Below, piece after piece: positions 47,798 to 56,924 of a stretch of DNA of 64,000 nt. The stretch is taken from contig JACIXC010000004.1 of assembly GCA_014360655.1 (NCBI GenBank), positions 1 to 64,000 on the forward strand, given 5' to 3'. Numbering within the stretch: the first letter of the stretch is position 1; each line of letters begins with the position of its first letter. A program made the position numbers and the translations under genes. The notes below the pieces were generated by a model. The model saw nothing but the letters and a program-made list of their open reading frames with translations, made no database searches and was not told where the DNA came from. Source of the DNA: Actinomycetota bacterium. Its GTDB lineage: Bacteria; Actinomycetota; Geothermincolia; Geothermincolales; RBG-13-55-18.

Positions 47798-49777
47798 ATG
47801 GCGGTCGCCAGGGTGTCAAAGACCACCATACTGGCTCCACGCGACCGGCGCGAGGAGCTGATCGAGCGACTCTACCACCTGGGAGCCATGCACGTGGTCG
47901 ACCTTTCCTCGGCCCTGGACGAGGAAGAGGAGCTGCGGGACCTGGTAAGACCCTGCGAGCTCGACGTGCGCGACCTGCGCCTTGCCCACTCCCGGTGCGA
48001 ATTCCTCCTCGACCTGCTTGAACGCTACGAGGAGAAGAAGGGCGGCCTTCTTTCCGGTTTCCTGCAGGAGAGGATCCATCTTACCTACGAGGAATTCTGC
48101 GCCGTGGAGCAAGAGATCGATCTTCCAGCTATTTACCAGGAAATGGTAGAAATGGCCACCCGGCTCCGCCACGTCGAGAGCCGCATCACCGAGATGGGGC
48201 GGGAACTGGAAGCCTTGCGCCACTGGCGCGACCTCGCCTTTCCCCTTGGCGCGCTGCGGGATATGAGTTGGTGCGATGCCAGGCTGGCGGTCATGGGGGT
48301 CAGCTCCCTCGAGGCATGGTCGCGGGAGATGTCGGAGGCCTGTCCCTGCTCCGCCTGGGAGGAAGTACGCAGGGAGGGGGAGAGGGTTTACCTGGTCGTC
48401 CTGGTGCACCGCGATTGCCGCGAGGAATACCAGGCCCTGGCCCAGCGCTACAACCTGGAAGAGGTGCAGTTCCCCGGGAAGGAGGGAACGCCGCACGAGG
48501 AGATGGAACGGCTGGAGGAGCGCCTGGCGGCGGAAAAGGCGGATAAGGAGACGCTGGAGGAGGGGATAAGGGAGAGGCTCCCCCTCAAGCCCAAGCTGTT
48601 GGCGCTCGACGATTACCTGCGCAACCTGCTCATGAAGGAGGAGGTTAAGGAGAGCTTCCTCCACACCGAGCGGGTGGTGGCCGTGGAGGGATGGGTGGAG
48701 GAAGCCCGGCAGGAGGAGGTCCAGCGGGAGCTGCAGGAGCTGGGCCCGGAGCTCGAGATCTCCTTCTCTCCGCCGGGGGAGGATGACGTTCCCCCCACCC
48801 TGCTCCTGAACCGCAGGCGGATCAAGCCGGCGGAGAGTCTTATCAACCTGTTCGGGCTGCCCAACCACGCGGAGACCGACCCCACGCCCTTCGTGGCGCC
48901 CTTCTTCATCTTGTTCTTCGGTATGTGCATAGGGGACGTGGGTTACGGCGCCATCCTGACCCTGGCTGCCTGGTGGGCGCTGAGGAAGCTGGACCTCTCG
49001 GAAGCCGCCAGGCGTTTCTTCCGCCTCATCATGTATTGCGGGATAGCCGCCATGGTGGTGGGCATCTTCACCCGGGGATATTTCGGGATCGAGAGCGAAT
49101 CCCTGCCCGCATTCCTCAGGTTTCCGGGCTCCCTGGACGTGCTCCTCAACCCCATCCCCATGATGCTCATCTGCGCCGCCCTGGGGCTCATGCACATCTC
49201 CCTGGGGGTGGCCATCGAGATGTACGACAACATCCGCCAGAACTCGCTTTGGATGGGCTTCTGCGAGCAGGGGACCACCCTCGTCATGTGGCTGGGGCTG
49301 GCGGTGCTGGCCCTGGGGGCTGGCGTCAAGGTGGCGGCCGTACAGACGGCGGGAATGATCGTCTTGGCCGCGGGGGCGGCGGGAGTGGTGCTGCTCTCCA
49401 ATGTCTCCAGCAAATCCATCCTGGGCAAGTTCTTCGGCGGCCTCTACAACCTCTACGGGCTGTTCGGGGGGACCATCGGGGACGTGGCATCCTACCTGCG
49501 ACTCTACGCGCTGGGCATGGCCACGGTGGCCATAGGGAGCGTGGTGAACCGCATGGCGGGAATGGTCTTCGGGATCCCGGTTCTGGGAGTCATCGCCATG
49601 ATCGTCATCCTGGTGGGCGGCCATCTCTTCAACCTGCTCATCAACCTGCTGAGCGCCTTCGTCCACCCCCTGCGTTTGCAGTATGTGGAATTTTTTGGCA
49701 AGTTTTACGATGACGGGGGGCTGCCCTTCGAGCCCTTCACCATAAGCACGCGAAGAGTGGTCATAGATGAGCGTTAA
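47798..49777 (+). CDS. ntpI: V/A-type ATPase subunit I (a)
   Basis: 659 residues from the ATG at 47798 (GAGAGG six bases upstream; a TTG two codons earlier is less likely). The N-terminal ~340 residues are cytosolic and helical, the part that bridges the peripheral stalks. The membrane half has seven to eight spans, starting ETDPTPFVAPFFILFFGMCIGDVGYG and including LSNVSSKSILGKFFGGLYNLYGLFGGTIGDVASYLRLYALGMATVAI. The Arg of YLRLYALG is the essential ion-pathway Arg. It ends with LSAFVHPLRLQYVEFFGKFYDDGGLPFEPF, the normal C-terminus. Confidence 0.95.
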   Translation: MAVARVSKTTILAPRDRREELIERLYHLGAMHVVDLSSALDEEEELRDLVRPCELDVRDLRLAHSRCEFLLDLLERYEEKKGGLLSGFLQERIHLTYEEFCAVEQEIDLPAIYQEMVEMATRLRHVESRITEMGRELEALRHWRDLAFPLGALRDMSWCDARLAVMGVSSLEAWSREMSEACPCSAWEEVRREGERVYLVVLVHRDCREEYQALAQRYNLEEVQFPGKEGTPHEEMERLEERLAAEKADKETLEEGIRERLPLKPKLLALDDYLRNLLMKEEVKESFLHTERVVAVEGWVEEARQEEVQRELQELGPELEISFSPPGEDDVPPTLLLNRRRIKPAESLINLFGLPNHAETDPTPFVAPFFILFFGMCIGDVGYGAILTLAAWWALRKLDLSEAARRFFRLIMYCGIAAMVVGIFTRGYFGIESESLPAFLRFPGSLDVLLNPIPMMLICAALGLMHISLGVAIEMYDNIRQNSLWMGFCEQGTTLVMWLGLAVLALGAGVKVAAVQTAGMIVLAAGAAGVVLLSNVSSKSILGKFFGGLYNLYGLFGGTIGDVASYLRLYALGMATVAIGSVVNRMAGMVFGIPVLGVIAMIVILVGGHLFNLLINLLSAFVHPLRLQYVEFFGKFYDDGGLPFEPFTISTRRVVIDER

Positions 49778-49789
49778 AGGAGGTAAGGC

Positions 49790-50302
49790 ATGAATGCTAC
49801 TTTCGGAGGATTGTCCGGCCTGCACTGGGCATTGCTGGGAGCCGCGGTGGCGGTGATCGGGGGAGGATCCGGGTCCTCCATGGGCATCACCTACATCGCC
49901 AACGTGGCCGGCGGCATCCTCACCGACTTGCCCGATAGATTCGGACCACTGCTCCCCCTGGTGGTCATCCCCGGCACCCAGGGCATCTACGGATTCATCA
50001 CCGGGGTCCTGGTGGCCTTCGTCATGAAGCCGGGATCGGGCTGGGAGGCCCTGCCCGGATGGGTGGGCTTCCAGATCTTTCTGGCCTGCCTGCCGGTGTG
50101 TTTCGTCTGTTTCGTCTCCGGGGCCTACCAGGGGTTGACCTCCGCGGGAGCGGCGGGGATGGTGGCCAAGCGGCGCGAGGAGATGGGGCGGGCACTGGTG
50201 CTCCCCGCCCTGGTGGAGACCTATGCCGTGCTCTCCCTCATCATCACCATCCTTTATTTCTTCGTGGTGATTAGGCCCTTCTATACCACTCTGGGGATCT
50301 GA
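49790..50302 (+). CDS. ntpK: V/A-type ATPase subunit K (proteolipid c), sodium-type residues
   Basis: 170 residues making two fused hairpins (four spans), as in Enterococcus hirae NtpK. Hairpin 1 has VVIPGTQGIYGF with T63 and Q64 and no carboxylate. Hairpin 2 has AYQG with Q114 and the ion-binding Glu143 in LVETYAVLSL. E. hirae NtpK uses T64, Q65, Q110 and E139 (with L61) to hold Na+; the residues and the 29-residue Gln-Glu spacing match. One carboxylate per two hairpins halves the ion number per ring and favours pumping over ATP synthesis. It follows subunit I after 12 bases. Confidence 0.94.
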   Translation: MNATFGGLSGLHWALLGAAVAVIGGGSGSSMGITYIANVAGGILTDLPDRFGPLLPLVVIPGTQGIYGFITGVLVAFVMKPGSGWEALPGWVGFQIFLACLPVCFVCFVSGAYQGLTSAGAAGMVAKRREEMGRALVLPALVETYAVLSLIITILYFFVVIRPFYTTLGI

Positions 50303-50323
50303 GGCCCCGGCGGGGAGCGCGAG

Positions 50324-50926
50324 ATGTCCCTGGAAAAGCTGCTGGAAAAGATAGAGAGCGACGCCCGGGAAGAAGGGGAACTCATCATCGCCCGGGCGGA
50401 GGAGGAGGCTGCCCGCATCAGGCGGGAGGCCGAGGAGAAGGCGGCGCGAGAAGGTGAGGCCATCGCCAGGTCCTTCCACGCCCGGGCGGAGAGCGAGCGC
50501 CTGAAGATACTCAGCCAGGCCCGCCTGGAGAGCCGCATCGAGCTCCTTGCGGCCAAGGACGAGCTGGTCGAGGAGGTCTTCCGCGAGGCGAAGCGCTCCT
50601 TCCTGGAGCTTCCCCAGGAGAGGTACCGCAAGTGGCTGAAGGATATCATCCTGAAGAGCGTGGTAAGCGGCGACGAGGAGCTGGTGGCCTCCGAGCACGA
50701 CCGTGAGCTGCTGGCCGCCGGACTCCTGGAGGAGCTGAACGGAGAACTGCGCGTGCGTGGCTCTCGGGGAGGACTGAAGCTCTCGCCGGAGACGGCCCCC
50801 TGCGAGCGGGGGGTGATCCTGCGGGGAGACAAGACGGAGAGCAACCTCTCCGTGGAGGCGGTGCTGCAGAGGGTGCGGGTGCAGGGCGAGGAGGAGGTCT
50901 CGCGCATCCTCTTCGGCAAAACGTAA
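50324..50926 (+). CDS. ntpE: V/A-type ATPase subunit E
   Basis: 200 residues. A long N-terminal coiled coil (about 1-85, EKLLEKIESDAREEGELIIARAEEEAARIRREAEEKAA) is followed by a globular C-terminal domain ending VLQRVRVQGEEEVSRILFGKT. It forms the peripheral stalk with subunit H. The position between K and C is canonical. Ribosome-binding site GGGGAG at 50313-50318. Confidence 0.92.
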   Translation: MSLEKLLEKIESDAREEGELIIARAEEEAARIRREAEEKAAREGEAIARSFHARAESERLKILSQARLESRIELLAAKDELVEEVFREAKRSFLELPQERYRKWLKDIILKSVVSGDEELVASEHDRELLAAGLLEELNGELRVRGSRGGLKLSPETAPCERGVILRGDKTESNLSVEAVLQRVRVQGEEEVSRILFGKT

Positions 50927-50987
50927 GTGTAGGAAAGAGGAAGGCCGGCAGCCGCGGGACGGCGGCTGGAGAGCATCGAGGAGACGG

Positions 50988-52100
50988 ATGTACCGCAAGC
51001 ACAGACTGGAGGTGGACCCCCTACGGGAGCAGCCTTCCCCCCGCGACGAGGGTCGGAGGCTGAGGAAGCCGCCCCGCTTCCTGCGCATTGACCTGGCGGC
51101 CATCAAGCCCTTCCACGAGACCCTCCGCTACGGCCACGCGGTGGGGAGGATAAAGGCGCAGGAGATGAAGCTCCTCCTCTCCCACCACGTGGGAAGGCTG
51201 ATCGAGGCCGATTTCGAGGAGGCCCTACACATCCTGGACGAGGTGGAGATGGGGGATTACCTGGCGGGGGCTCAGACGGCGCGGGAGGTGGACGACGGCC
51301 TTACCGCCTACCTCCACGACGTGTACGATTTCCTGCGGGAAGCCTTGCCCGCGGACTCCGTGCTCTTCGAGTTCTTCCACTGCCGCTACGACTTCCACAA
51401 CCTGAAGGTGCTGCTCAAGGCGGCGAAAGAGGGTGCGCCGGAGGAGGCCCTGCTGCCGCGACTGGGAAGCATGGACGTGGAAAGCCTGCGGCGGGGCGTG
51501 GAACATCCCGTGGAGCTTCCGTCTCCCTACAAGGAGCTGGTCCTCGAGATGGAGGGCAGGGAGCTATCCCCCCAGGAACTGGAAACGCTGATCGACGCGT
51601 ATTTCCTGAGATACAGGCTCTTCCTCGCCCGTCGCGAGGGAAACGCCTTCATGGAAGAGCTGGCGCGCGCCGCCATCGACCTCTCCAACCTGAAGGCGAT
51701 CCTCCGGGCGCGGAGACTGGGTAAAGAGCGAGAGAAGGTACAGAAGGGCCTTGTGGAGGGCGGCTACATCCCCACCGGGTACCTCCTCGAACTGTACGGG
51801 GACACGGACGACGTCATAGTGAAGAAGCTGGAGAGGACGCGGTATCCTTCCCGGCTCCTGGATTTCCTGGTCGAGGAGGAGAAGCCGAGCCTGAGCGACT
51901 TCGACCGCCGCAGCGACGACTACATCATGGACCTGCTGCGGGCAAGCCGCCGCATCTCGGTGGGAGTGGAGCCGGTCTTTTCCTTCGTGCGGGCGCGGGA
52001 GAACGAGGTGACCATGGTACGCATGATCCTCATGGCCAAGCTGCACAACCTCGCGCCAGAGGCCATCGAGAAGATGCTCAGGAAGCTATACATCGAGTGA
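50988..52100 (+). CDS. ntpC: V/A-type ATPase subunit C (AC39/d)
   Basis: 370 residues of the vacuolar subunit-d/AC39 family, the socket that joins the central shaft to the K ring. Helical throughout, with the three-fold repeat of YxxA/VGRIKAQEMKLL-type segments (about 48-62), VLFEFFHCRYDFHNLKVLLKA and LARAAIDLSNLKAILRARRL. It ends SVGVEPVFSFVRARENEVTMVRMILMAKLHNLAPEAIEKMLRKLY, the family signature. A ~40-residue basic N-terminal extension (MYRKHRLEVDPLREQPSP...) precedes the usual start. That could be real or indicate a later start, though no better one is obvious. Confidence 0.93.
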   Translation: MYRKHRLEVDPLREQPSPRDEGRRLRKPPRFLRIDLAAIKPFHETLRYGHAVGRIKAQEMKLLLSHHVGRLIEADFEEALHILDEVEMGDYLAGAQTAREVDDGLTAYLHDVYDFLREALPADSVLFEFFHCRYDFHNLKVLLKAAKEGAPEEALLPRLGSMDVESLRRGVEHPVELPSPYKELVLEMEGRELSPQELETLIDAYFLRYRLFLARREGNAFMEELARAAIDLSNLKAILRARRLGKEREKVQKGLVEGGYIPTGYLLELYGDTDDVIVKKLERTRYPSRLLDFLVEEEKPSLSDFDRRSDDYIMDLLRASRRISVGVEPVFSFVRARENEVTMVRMILMAKLHNLAPEAIEKMLRKLYIE

Positions 52101-52133
52101 CGGCGTGATGCCCGGGGAAGACAGGGGCGGAAG

Positions 52134-52454
52134 ATGGAAGGATTGAAGGTGGCCATGCTGGGGGGGCGGACCTCCACCCTCGGGTTCAAGGCGGTGGGGG
52201 TGGAGGCCTTCGTGGCGCCCCTTCCCGCTGACGGGCCCCGCATCTGGCAGGAGATGGACCTCAGCCGCTACGCGGTGGTCATGGTGACCGAGCCGGTCTA
52301 CGAAGTCCTGGAGCGCGAGGTGCCGGGTTTTCCTCCCCACGGGGGACTGCCGGTGGTCATGGTCATCCCCGCGGTCACCGGCTCGCGCGAGATGGCGGCG
52401 GCACGCATGCGCGAGCGGGTGCAGAAGGCGGTGGGCGCCGACCTGGAGAAGTGA
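52134..52454 (+). CDS. ntpG: V/A-type ATPase subunit F
   Basis: 106 residues. A Rossmann-like alpha/beta protein: MEGLKVAMLGGRTSTLGFKAVGVEAFVAP, YAVVMVTEPVYEVLE, and LPVVMVIPAVTGSREMAAARMRERVQKAVGADL. Subunit F sits on the central shaft with D. The usual LGFRLAGV motif appears as LGFKAVGV. Ribosome-binding site is GGGGCGGAAG. Confidence 0.92.
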   Translation: MEGLKVAMLGGRTSTLGFKAVGVEAFVAPLPADGPRIWQEMDLSRYAVVMVTEPVYEVLEREVPGFPPHGGLPVVMVIPAVTGSREMAAARMRERVQKAVGADLEK

Positions 52455-52477
52455 GAAGGGACCGTCCCGGCGACGGG

Positions 52478-52517
52478 TATATGGAAATATATGGAAATAT
52501 ATGGAAATATATGGAAT
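52478..52517 (+). repeat. Four-fold 10-bp repeat between subunit F and A genes
   Basis: TATATGGAAA repeated four times (last copy ends AT). The 10-bp period equals about one helical turn. A related TATGGAATTTTATGGATAAT lies at 54341-54360 before the subunit B gene. Confidence 0.8.
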
Positions 52518-52557
52518 TGCTGTCGTAAGCGGCAGCGAAAGAGACGAGGAGCGTTAA

Positions 52558-54321
52558 ATGGAAGCGGGAGTAGTGGTAAAGGTTTCCGGGCCCCTGGTGG
52601 TGGCCAGGGATCTTCCCGATCCCAAGATGTACGACCTGGTCAAGGTGGGGAAAGACCGCCTCATGGGGGAGATCATAGAGCTGCGCGGCAACCGGGCCTC
52701 CATCCAGGTTTACGAGGAAACGGCGGGCCTGGGTCCGGGTGACGAGGTCATCTCCACCGGGGAGCCCCTCAGCGTGGAGCTGGGACCGGGCCTCCTCACC
52801 TCCATCTACGACGGCGTGCAGCGTCCCCTGGACGTCATCCGCGCCAAGTACGGCAATTACGTGACGCGTGGGGTGGAGGAACCGGGCCTCTCCCGTGAGA
52901 GGAGGTGGCCCTTCCAACCCGCGGTGAAGGTGGGGGACGAGGTGGTTCCCGGGGACGTGCTGGGGACGGTGCAGGAGACCGCCGTCATCGTCCACAGGGT
53001 CATGGTACCCGTGGGGGTGGAGGGCAGGATCTCCGAGATACGTGATGGCGATTTCACGGTGGAGGAGACGGTGGCGGTGGTGGAAACGGACGCCGGCGAG
53101 GTGCCCGTGACCATGATGCAGCGCTGGCCGGTGCGCCGGCCGCGCCTCTACAGGGAGAAGATGGCGCCCGCGGAGCCCCTGGTCACGGGCCAGAGGATCG
53201 TGGACACCCTCTTTCCCATATCCATGGGCGGCACCGCCTGCGTCCCGGGTCCATTCGGCTCGGGGAAGACGGTGCTGCAGCACGCCATCGCCAAGTGGGC
53301 CAACGCGCAGATAGTGGTCTTCGTGGGATGCGGGGAGCGCGGCAACGAGATGACCGACGTGCTCCTGGAGTTCCCGGAGCTCACCGACCCCTACAGCGGG
53401 GAGCCCCTCATGCTGCGCACGGTGCTCATCGCCAACACCTCCAACATGCCGGTGGCGGCCCGCGAGGCCTCCGTGTACACGGGCATTACCATAGCCGAGT
53501 ACTACCGGGACATGGGCTACCACGTGGCCCTGCAGGCGGACTCCACCTCCCGCTGGGCGGAGGCCCTGCGCGAGATCTCGGGCCGCCTGGAAGAGATGCC
53601 CGGCGAGGAAGGGTATCCCGCTTATCTGGGCACCCGTCTGGCCGCCTTCTACGAGCGGGCGGGACGGGTCATCTGCCTGGGCAGGGAGGGCCGGGTGGGC
53701 TCGGTGAGCGCCATCGGTTCAGTCTCGCCCCCGGGAGGCGACCTCTCGGAGCCGGTGACCCAGGCCACCCTGCGCGTGGTGAAGGTCTTCTGGGGGCTGG
53801 AGGACCGCCTGGCCTTCGCCCGCCACTTCCCCGCCATAAACTGGTTGAACAGCTACAGCCTCTACCAGGAGAAGGTGCAGGAGTACTGGAACCAGGAGGT
53901 GGACGAGGCATACGGCGAGCTGCGCGAGGAGGCCATGGGCATCCTGCAGCGGGAAGCGGAGCTGCAGGAGGTGGTGAGGCTCATCGGCATCGAGGCCCTC
54001 TCCGACCAGGAAAGGCTGATCATGGAGACGGCGAAGTCGTTGCGCGAGGACTTCCTGCAGCAGAACGCGTTCGACGACGCCGATGCCTTCACCTCCCTCA
54101 TGAAGCAGTTCCGCCTGCTCAAGCTGATCATGACCTATCACCGCCTGGCCACCCGGGAACTGGAGAAGGGCAGGCCCGTGGAGGAGCTCATCGACCTCCC
54201 CGTACAGGAGGAGATCGCGCGCGCCAAGTTCATCCCCGAGGAGGAGATGGAGCGCTTCGACCGCCTGGAGGAGAAGGTGGCGGAGCAGCTGGCGGGGGAG
54301 GCCTCGCAGGTGAGGGCCTGA
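52558..54321 (+). CDS. ntpA: V/A-type ATPase catalytic subunit A
   Basis: 587 residues. Walker A is GPFGSGKT (231-238), with the A-subunit-specific non-homologous insert (about 110-200) and the [34 protein letters not shown] segment near 325. The Walker B/catalytic region has [17 protein letters not shown] with the catalytic Glu of GERGNE. The A3B3 hexamer hydrolyses ATP to drive the shaft. The ATG at 52558 lies 103 bases after subunit F, a gap filled by the 10-bp repeats. Confidence 0.97.
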   Translation: MEAGVVVKVSGPLVVARDLPDPKMYDLVKVGKDRLMGEIIELRGNRASIQVYEETAGLGPGDEVISTGEPLSVELGPGLLTSIYDGVQRPLDVIRAKYGNYVTRGVEEPGLSRERRWPFQPAVKVGDEVVPGDVLGTVQETAVIVHRVMVPVGVEGRISEIRDGDFTVEETVAVVETDAGEVPVTMMQRWPVRRPRLYREKMAPAEPLVTGQRIVDTLFPISMGGTACVPGPFGSGKTVLQHAIAKWANAQIVVFVGCGERGNEMTDVLLEFPELTDPYSGEPLMLRTVLIANTSNMPVAAREASVYTGITIAEYYRDMGYHVALQADSTSRWAEALREISGRLEEMPGEEGYPAYLGTRLAAFYERAGRVICLGREGRVGSVSAIGSVSPPGGDLSEPVTQATLRVVKVFWGLEDRLAFARHFPAINWLNSYSLYQEKVQEYWNQEVDEAYGELREEAMGILQREAELQEVVRLIGIEALSDQERLIMETAKSLREDFLQQNAFDDADAFTSLMKQFRLLKLIMTYHRLATRELEKGRPVEELIDLPVQEEIARAKFIPEEEMERFDRLEEKVAEQLAGEASQVRA

Positions 54322-54429
54322 GACGCGACGGGAAACGGGATATGGAATTTTATGGATAATAATGGCCGGAGAAGGAGTGCCCGCTTCAGCGGGAGGACAT
54401 ATCCATAACCGGGGAAGGAGTCGGAGAAG

Positions 54430-55812
54430 ATGCTCAAGGAATACCTGACGGTCAAGGAGATCGTGGGGCCTCTCATCCTCCTGGAGGGGGTGGAGGGCGC
54501 CAAGTACAACGAGCTGGTGGAGGTGGAGTTCCCCGACGGCTCCGTGGGCCTGGGGAACGTGCTGGAGGTGGAGGATGACCTCGTGCTCCTGCAGTCCTTC
54601 GAGGCTACCAGCGGCCTGAACATCGCCCAGACCAAGGTGCGCTTCACCGGGCGCGGGCTGGAGCTCCCGGTGTCGCGGGACATCCTGGGAAGGGTGTTCG
54701 ACGGGCTGGGGAGGCCCATCGACAACGGCCCCCGCATCATCCCCGACGATAGGCTGGATATAAACGGCAACCCCATTAACCCTTACGCCCGCGACTTCCC
54801 CACCGACTTCATCCAGACCGGCATCTCGGCCATCGACGGGCTGAACCCGCTGGTGCGCGGCCAGAAGCTGCCCATCTTCTCGGGCGCCGGCCTGCCCCAT
54901 TCCCGCCTGGCGGCGCAGATCGCCCGGCAGGCGGGCGTGCTCGGCCAGGAGGAGGAGTTCGCCGTGGTCTTCGCGGCCATGGGCATCACCTTCGAGGAGG
55001 CGGAGTTCTTCATCCAGGAGTTCCGCTCCACCGCCGCCCTGGAGAGGGCGGTGCTCTTCATCAACCTGGCGGACGACCCGGCCATCGAGCGTATCGCCAC
55101 CCCGCGCATGGCGCTCACGGCGGCGGAGTACCTGGCCTTCGAGCTGGACATGCACGTGCTGGTCATCCTCATAGACATGACCTATTACTGCGAGGCCCTG
55201 CGTGAGATCTCCGCCGCGCGCAAGGAAGTGCCGGGACGGCGCGGTTACCCCGGCTACCTCTACACCGACCTGGCCACCATCTACGAGCGCGCGGGGAGGA
55301 TCAAGGACGCCAGGGGGTCCATAACCCAGATCCCGGTGCTCTCCATGCCCGACGACGACAAGACCCATCCCATACCGGACCTCACGGGGTACATCACCGA
55401 GGGGCAGATCATACTCTCGCGGGACCTGCACCGCCGGGGCATCTACCCGCCCATCGACGTCCTGCCCTCGCTATCCCGCCTCAAGGAGAAGGGCATCGGG
55501 GTGGGCAAGACGCGAGAGGACCACTCGCCCCTCTCCAACCAACTCTTCTCTGCCTACGCCCGCGGCAAGGAGGCCAAGGAGCTGGCGGTCATCCTGGGCG
55601 AGGCGGCCCTCTCGGACGAGGACAAGCTCTTCGTGCAGTTCAGCGACGCCTTCGAGGACCGCTTCATCAGGCAGGGAGAATACGAGGACCGCTCCATCGA
55701 GGAGACCCTGGCCATCGGCTGGGAGCTCTTGCGCATCCTCCCCCGCGCCGAGCTGAAGAGGGTCAAGGAGGAACACATAAGGAAATACATGGAAGGTGAG
55801 GGCCGGGCTTAA
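54430..55812 (+). CDS. ntpB: V/A-type ATPase regulatory subunit B
   Basis: 460 residues. Same fold as A without a Walker A: the equivalent segment reads [21 protein letters not shown]. Typical stretches: [70 protein letters not shown], and [29 protein letters not shown]. The ATG at 54430 follows GGAAGGAGTCGGAG. The 108-base gap to A has a TATGGA motif. Confidence 0.97.
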   Translation: MLKEYLTVKEIVGPLILLEGVEGAKYNELVEVEFPDGSVGLGNVLEVEDDLVLLQSFEATSGLNIAQTKVRFTGRGLELPVSRDILGRVFDGLGRPIDNGPRIIPDDRLDINGNPINPYARDFPTDFIQTGISAIDGLNPLVRGQKLPIFSGAGLPHSRLAAQIARQAGVLGQEEEFAVVFAAMGITFEEAEFFIQEFRSTAALERAVLFINLADDPAIERIATPRMALTAAEYLAFELDMHVLVILIDMTYYCEALREISAARKEVPGRRGYPGYLYTDLATIYERAGRIKDARGSITQIPVLSMPDDDKTHPIPDLTGYITEGQIILSRDLHRRGIYPPIDVLPSLSRLKEKGIGVGKTREDHSPLSNQLFSAYARGKEAKELAVILGEAALSDEDKLFVQFSDAFEDRFIRQGEYEDRSIEETLAIGWELLRILPRAELKRVKEEHIRKYMEGEGRA

Positions 55813-55875
55813 GCGGGGCAGGGTCCCGTTCACGCTTGAGCGAGGAACGACCGCGGGAGGAAAGGGAGAGAGGAT

Positions 55876-56508
55876 TTGGCGCGCGTACAGGTGAACCCAA
55901 ACCGCATGGAGCTCCTCAAGCTCCGCAAGCGGGCGGCCATCGCCCGGCGCGGGCACAAGCTTCTCAAGGACAAGCTGGACGAGCTCATGAAGCAGTTCCT
56001 GACCCTGGTCAGGGAGAGCCGGGAGCTGCGCCGCGACGTGGAGGCGAGGCTGGCCGATGCCCACCTCATCTTCGCCATCGCCCGTAGCGAGGTGACCACC
56101 GAGGAAGTGGAGGGCTCACTCTCCGTTCCCACCATGGACCTGGAGGTCACGGTGGAGCGCGCCAGCATCATGGGCGTGCGTGTACCCCATTTCGACGTGC
56201 GCATGGGGGGCGACTTCGACTGCTACAGCCTCATCGCGACACCATTCTCACTGGACGAGGCGCTCATGAACTACCGTGAGCTGGTGCCGGAACTTGTGAG
56301 GCTGGCGGAGATGGAGAACAACGTCTCCCTCCTGGCACAGGAGATCGAGCGCACCAGGCGCCGGGTGAACGCACTGGAGCACGTGCTCATCCCCTCCCTC
56401 ACGGAGACCATCACCTACATCACCATGAAGCTGGACGAGATGGAGCGCTCCTACCGCACCCAGCTCATGAAGATCAAGAGCATGCAGGAGGAGGCGGCCG
56501 GCAGGTAA
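55876..56508 (+). CDS. ntpD: V/A-type ATPase subunit D (central shaft)
   Basis: 210 residues from a TTG at 55876. Two long helices form the rotor: NPNRMELLKLRKRAAIARRGHKLLKDKLDELMKQFLTLV at the start, the family's hallmark, and RRVNALEHVLIPSLTETITYITMKLDEMERSYRTQLMKIKSM at the end. It closes the operon, 63 bases after B. GGGAGAGAGG provides the ribosome-binding site. No clear terminator follows. Confidence 0.94.
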   Translation: MARVQVNPNRMELLKLRKRAAIARRGHKLLKDKLDELMKQFLTLVRESRELRRDVEARLADAHLIFAIARSEVTTEEVEGSLSVPTMDLEVTVERASIMGVRVPHFDVRMGGDFDCYSLIATPFSLDEALMNYRELVPELVRLAEMENNVSLLAQEIERTRRRVNALEHVLIPSLTETITYITMKLDEMERSYRTQLMKIKSMQEEAAGR

Positions 56509-56640
56509 ACGCCCGCGCCGCGACCGACCGCTAAACCCCTTCCATCATCTTGCCGCGAGGCGCTATCCCGGAAGGCCGACGCGGGCATTGCTCCTCCTGG
56601 GCGCAGGCTGCGTGTTTCCGGAGGCGCGGCGGGAAAAGGT

Positions 56641-56686
56641 GTCGGAGCGCTCGTTTGGCCTTTTCCGGGTTGAAGATGGATGGTAG
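56641..56686 (+). repeat. Dispersed upstream element, copy E (degenerate)
   Basis: CCTTTTCCGGGTTGAAGATGG matches the TTCCGGGTTGAAAAAGG core of copies B and C with two changes; the left and right blocks are largely lost. It lies ~240 bp upstream of the next start codon. Confidence 0.4.
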
Positions 56687-56718
56687 GCAATTACATCATC
56701 CCCAAGACACATGCCATT

Positions 56719-56748
56719 TTGACATCCCTTTTCCGCGGCTTCTATACT
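56719..56748 (+). promoter_or_regulatory. Strong sigma-70-type promoter of the PP2C phosphatase gene
   Basis: Perfect TTGACA (56719-56724), an 18-base spacer, TATACT (56743-56748; five of six). Start near 56755, a ~170-base leader. The 56509-56924 gap has no gene. Confidence 0.7.
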
Positions 56749-56924
56749 TTTCACAAGGGAGCCTTTCCGGCAGCCTGCCCTGCTGCAGCATTGCCCGGAA
56801 GGGTCGGACAGGAACGCACGGGCGCGGCGCACATACACCCATCCCTTGGCTGATGAGCGGCGGAAAGGCGGGGAAGCACCAGCGGCCCCGGTCCGCAGGG
56901 AACCCTGCAAGAGAGGTCCAGGAA

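Noticed and set aside
47816-51106. Very long minus-strand open frame (1096 codons) opposite the ATPase genes
   Set aside because: It runs antisense to four clearly identified ATPase subunits. Its translation is His/Gly/Gln/Leu-rich low complexity caused by high GC3. The same applies to other long antisense frames, for example those opposite valS, mrdA, the P-type ATPase and the acyl-CoA synthetase.
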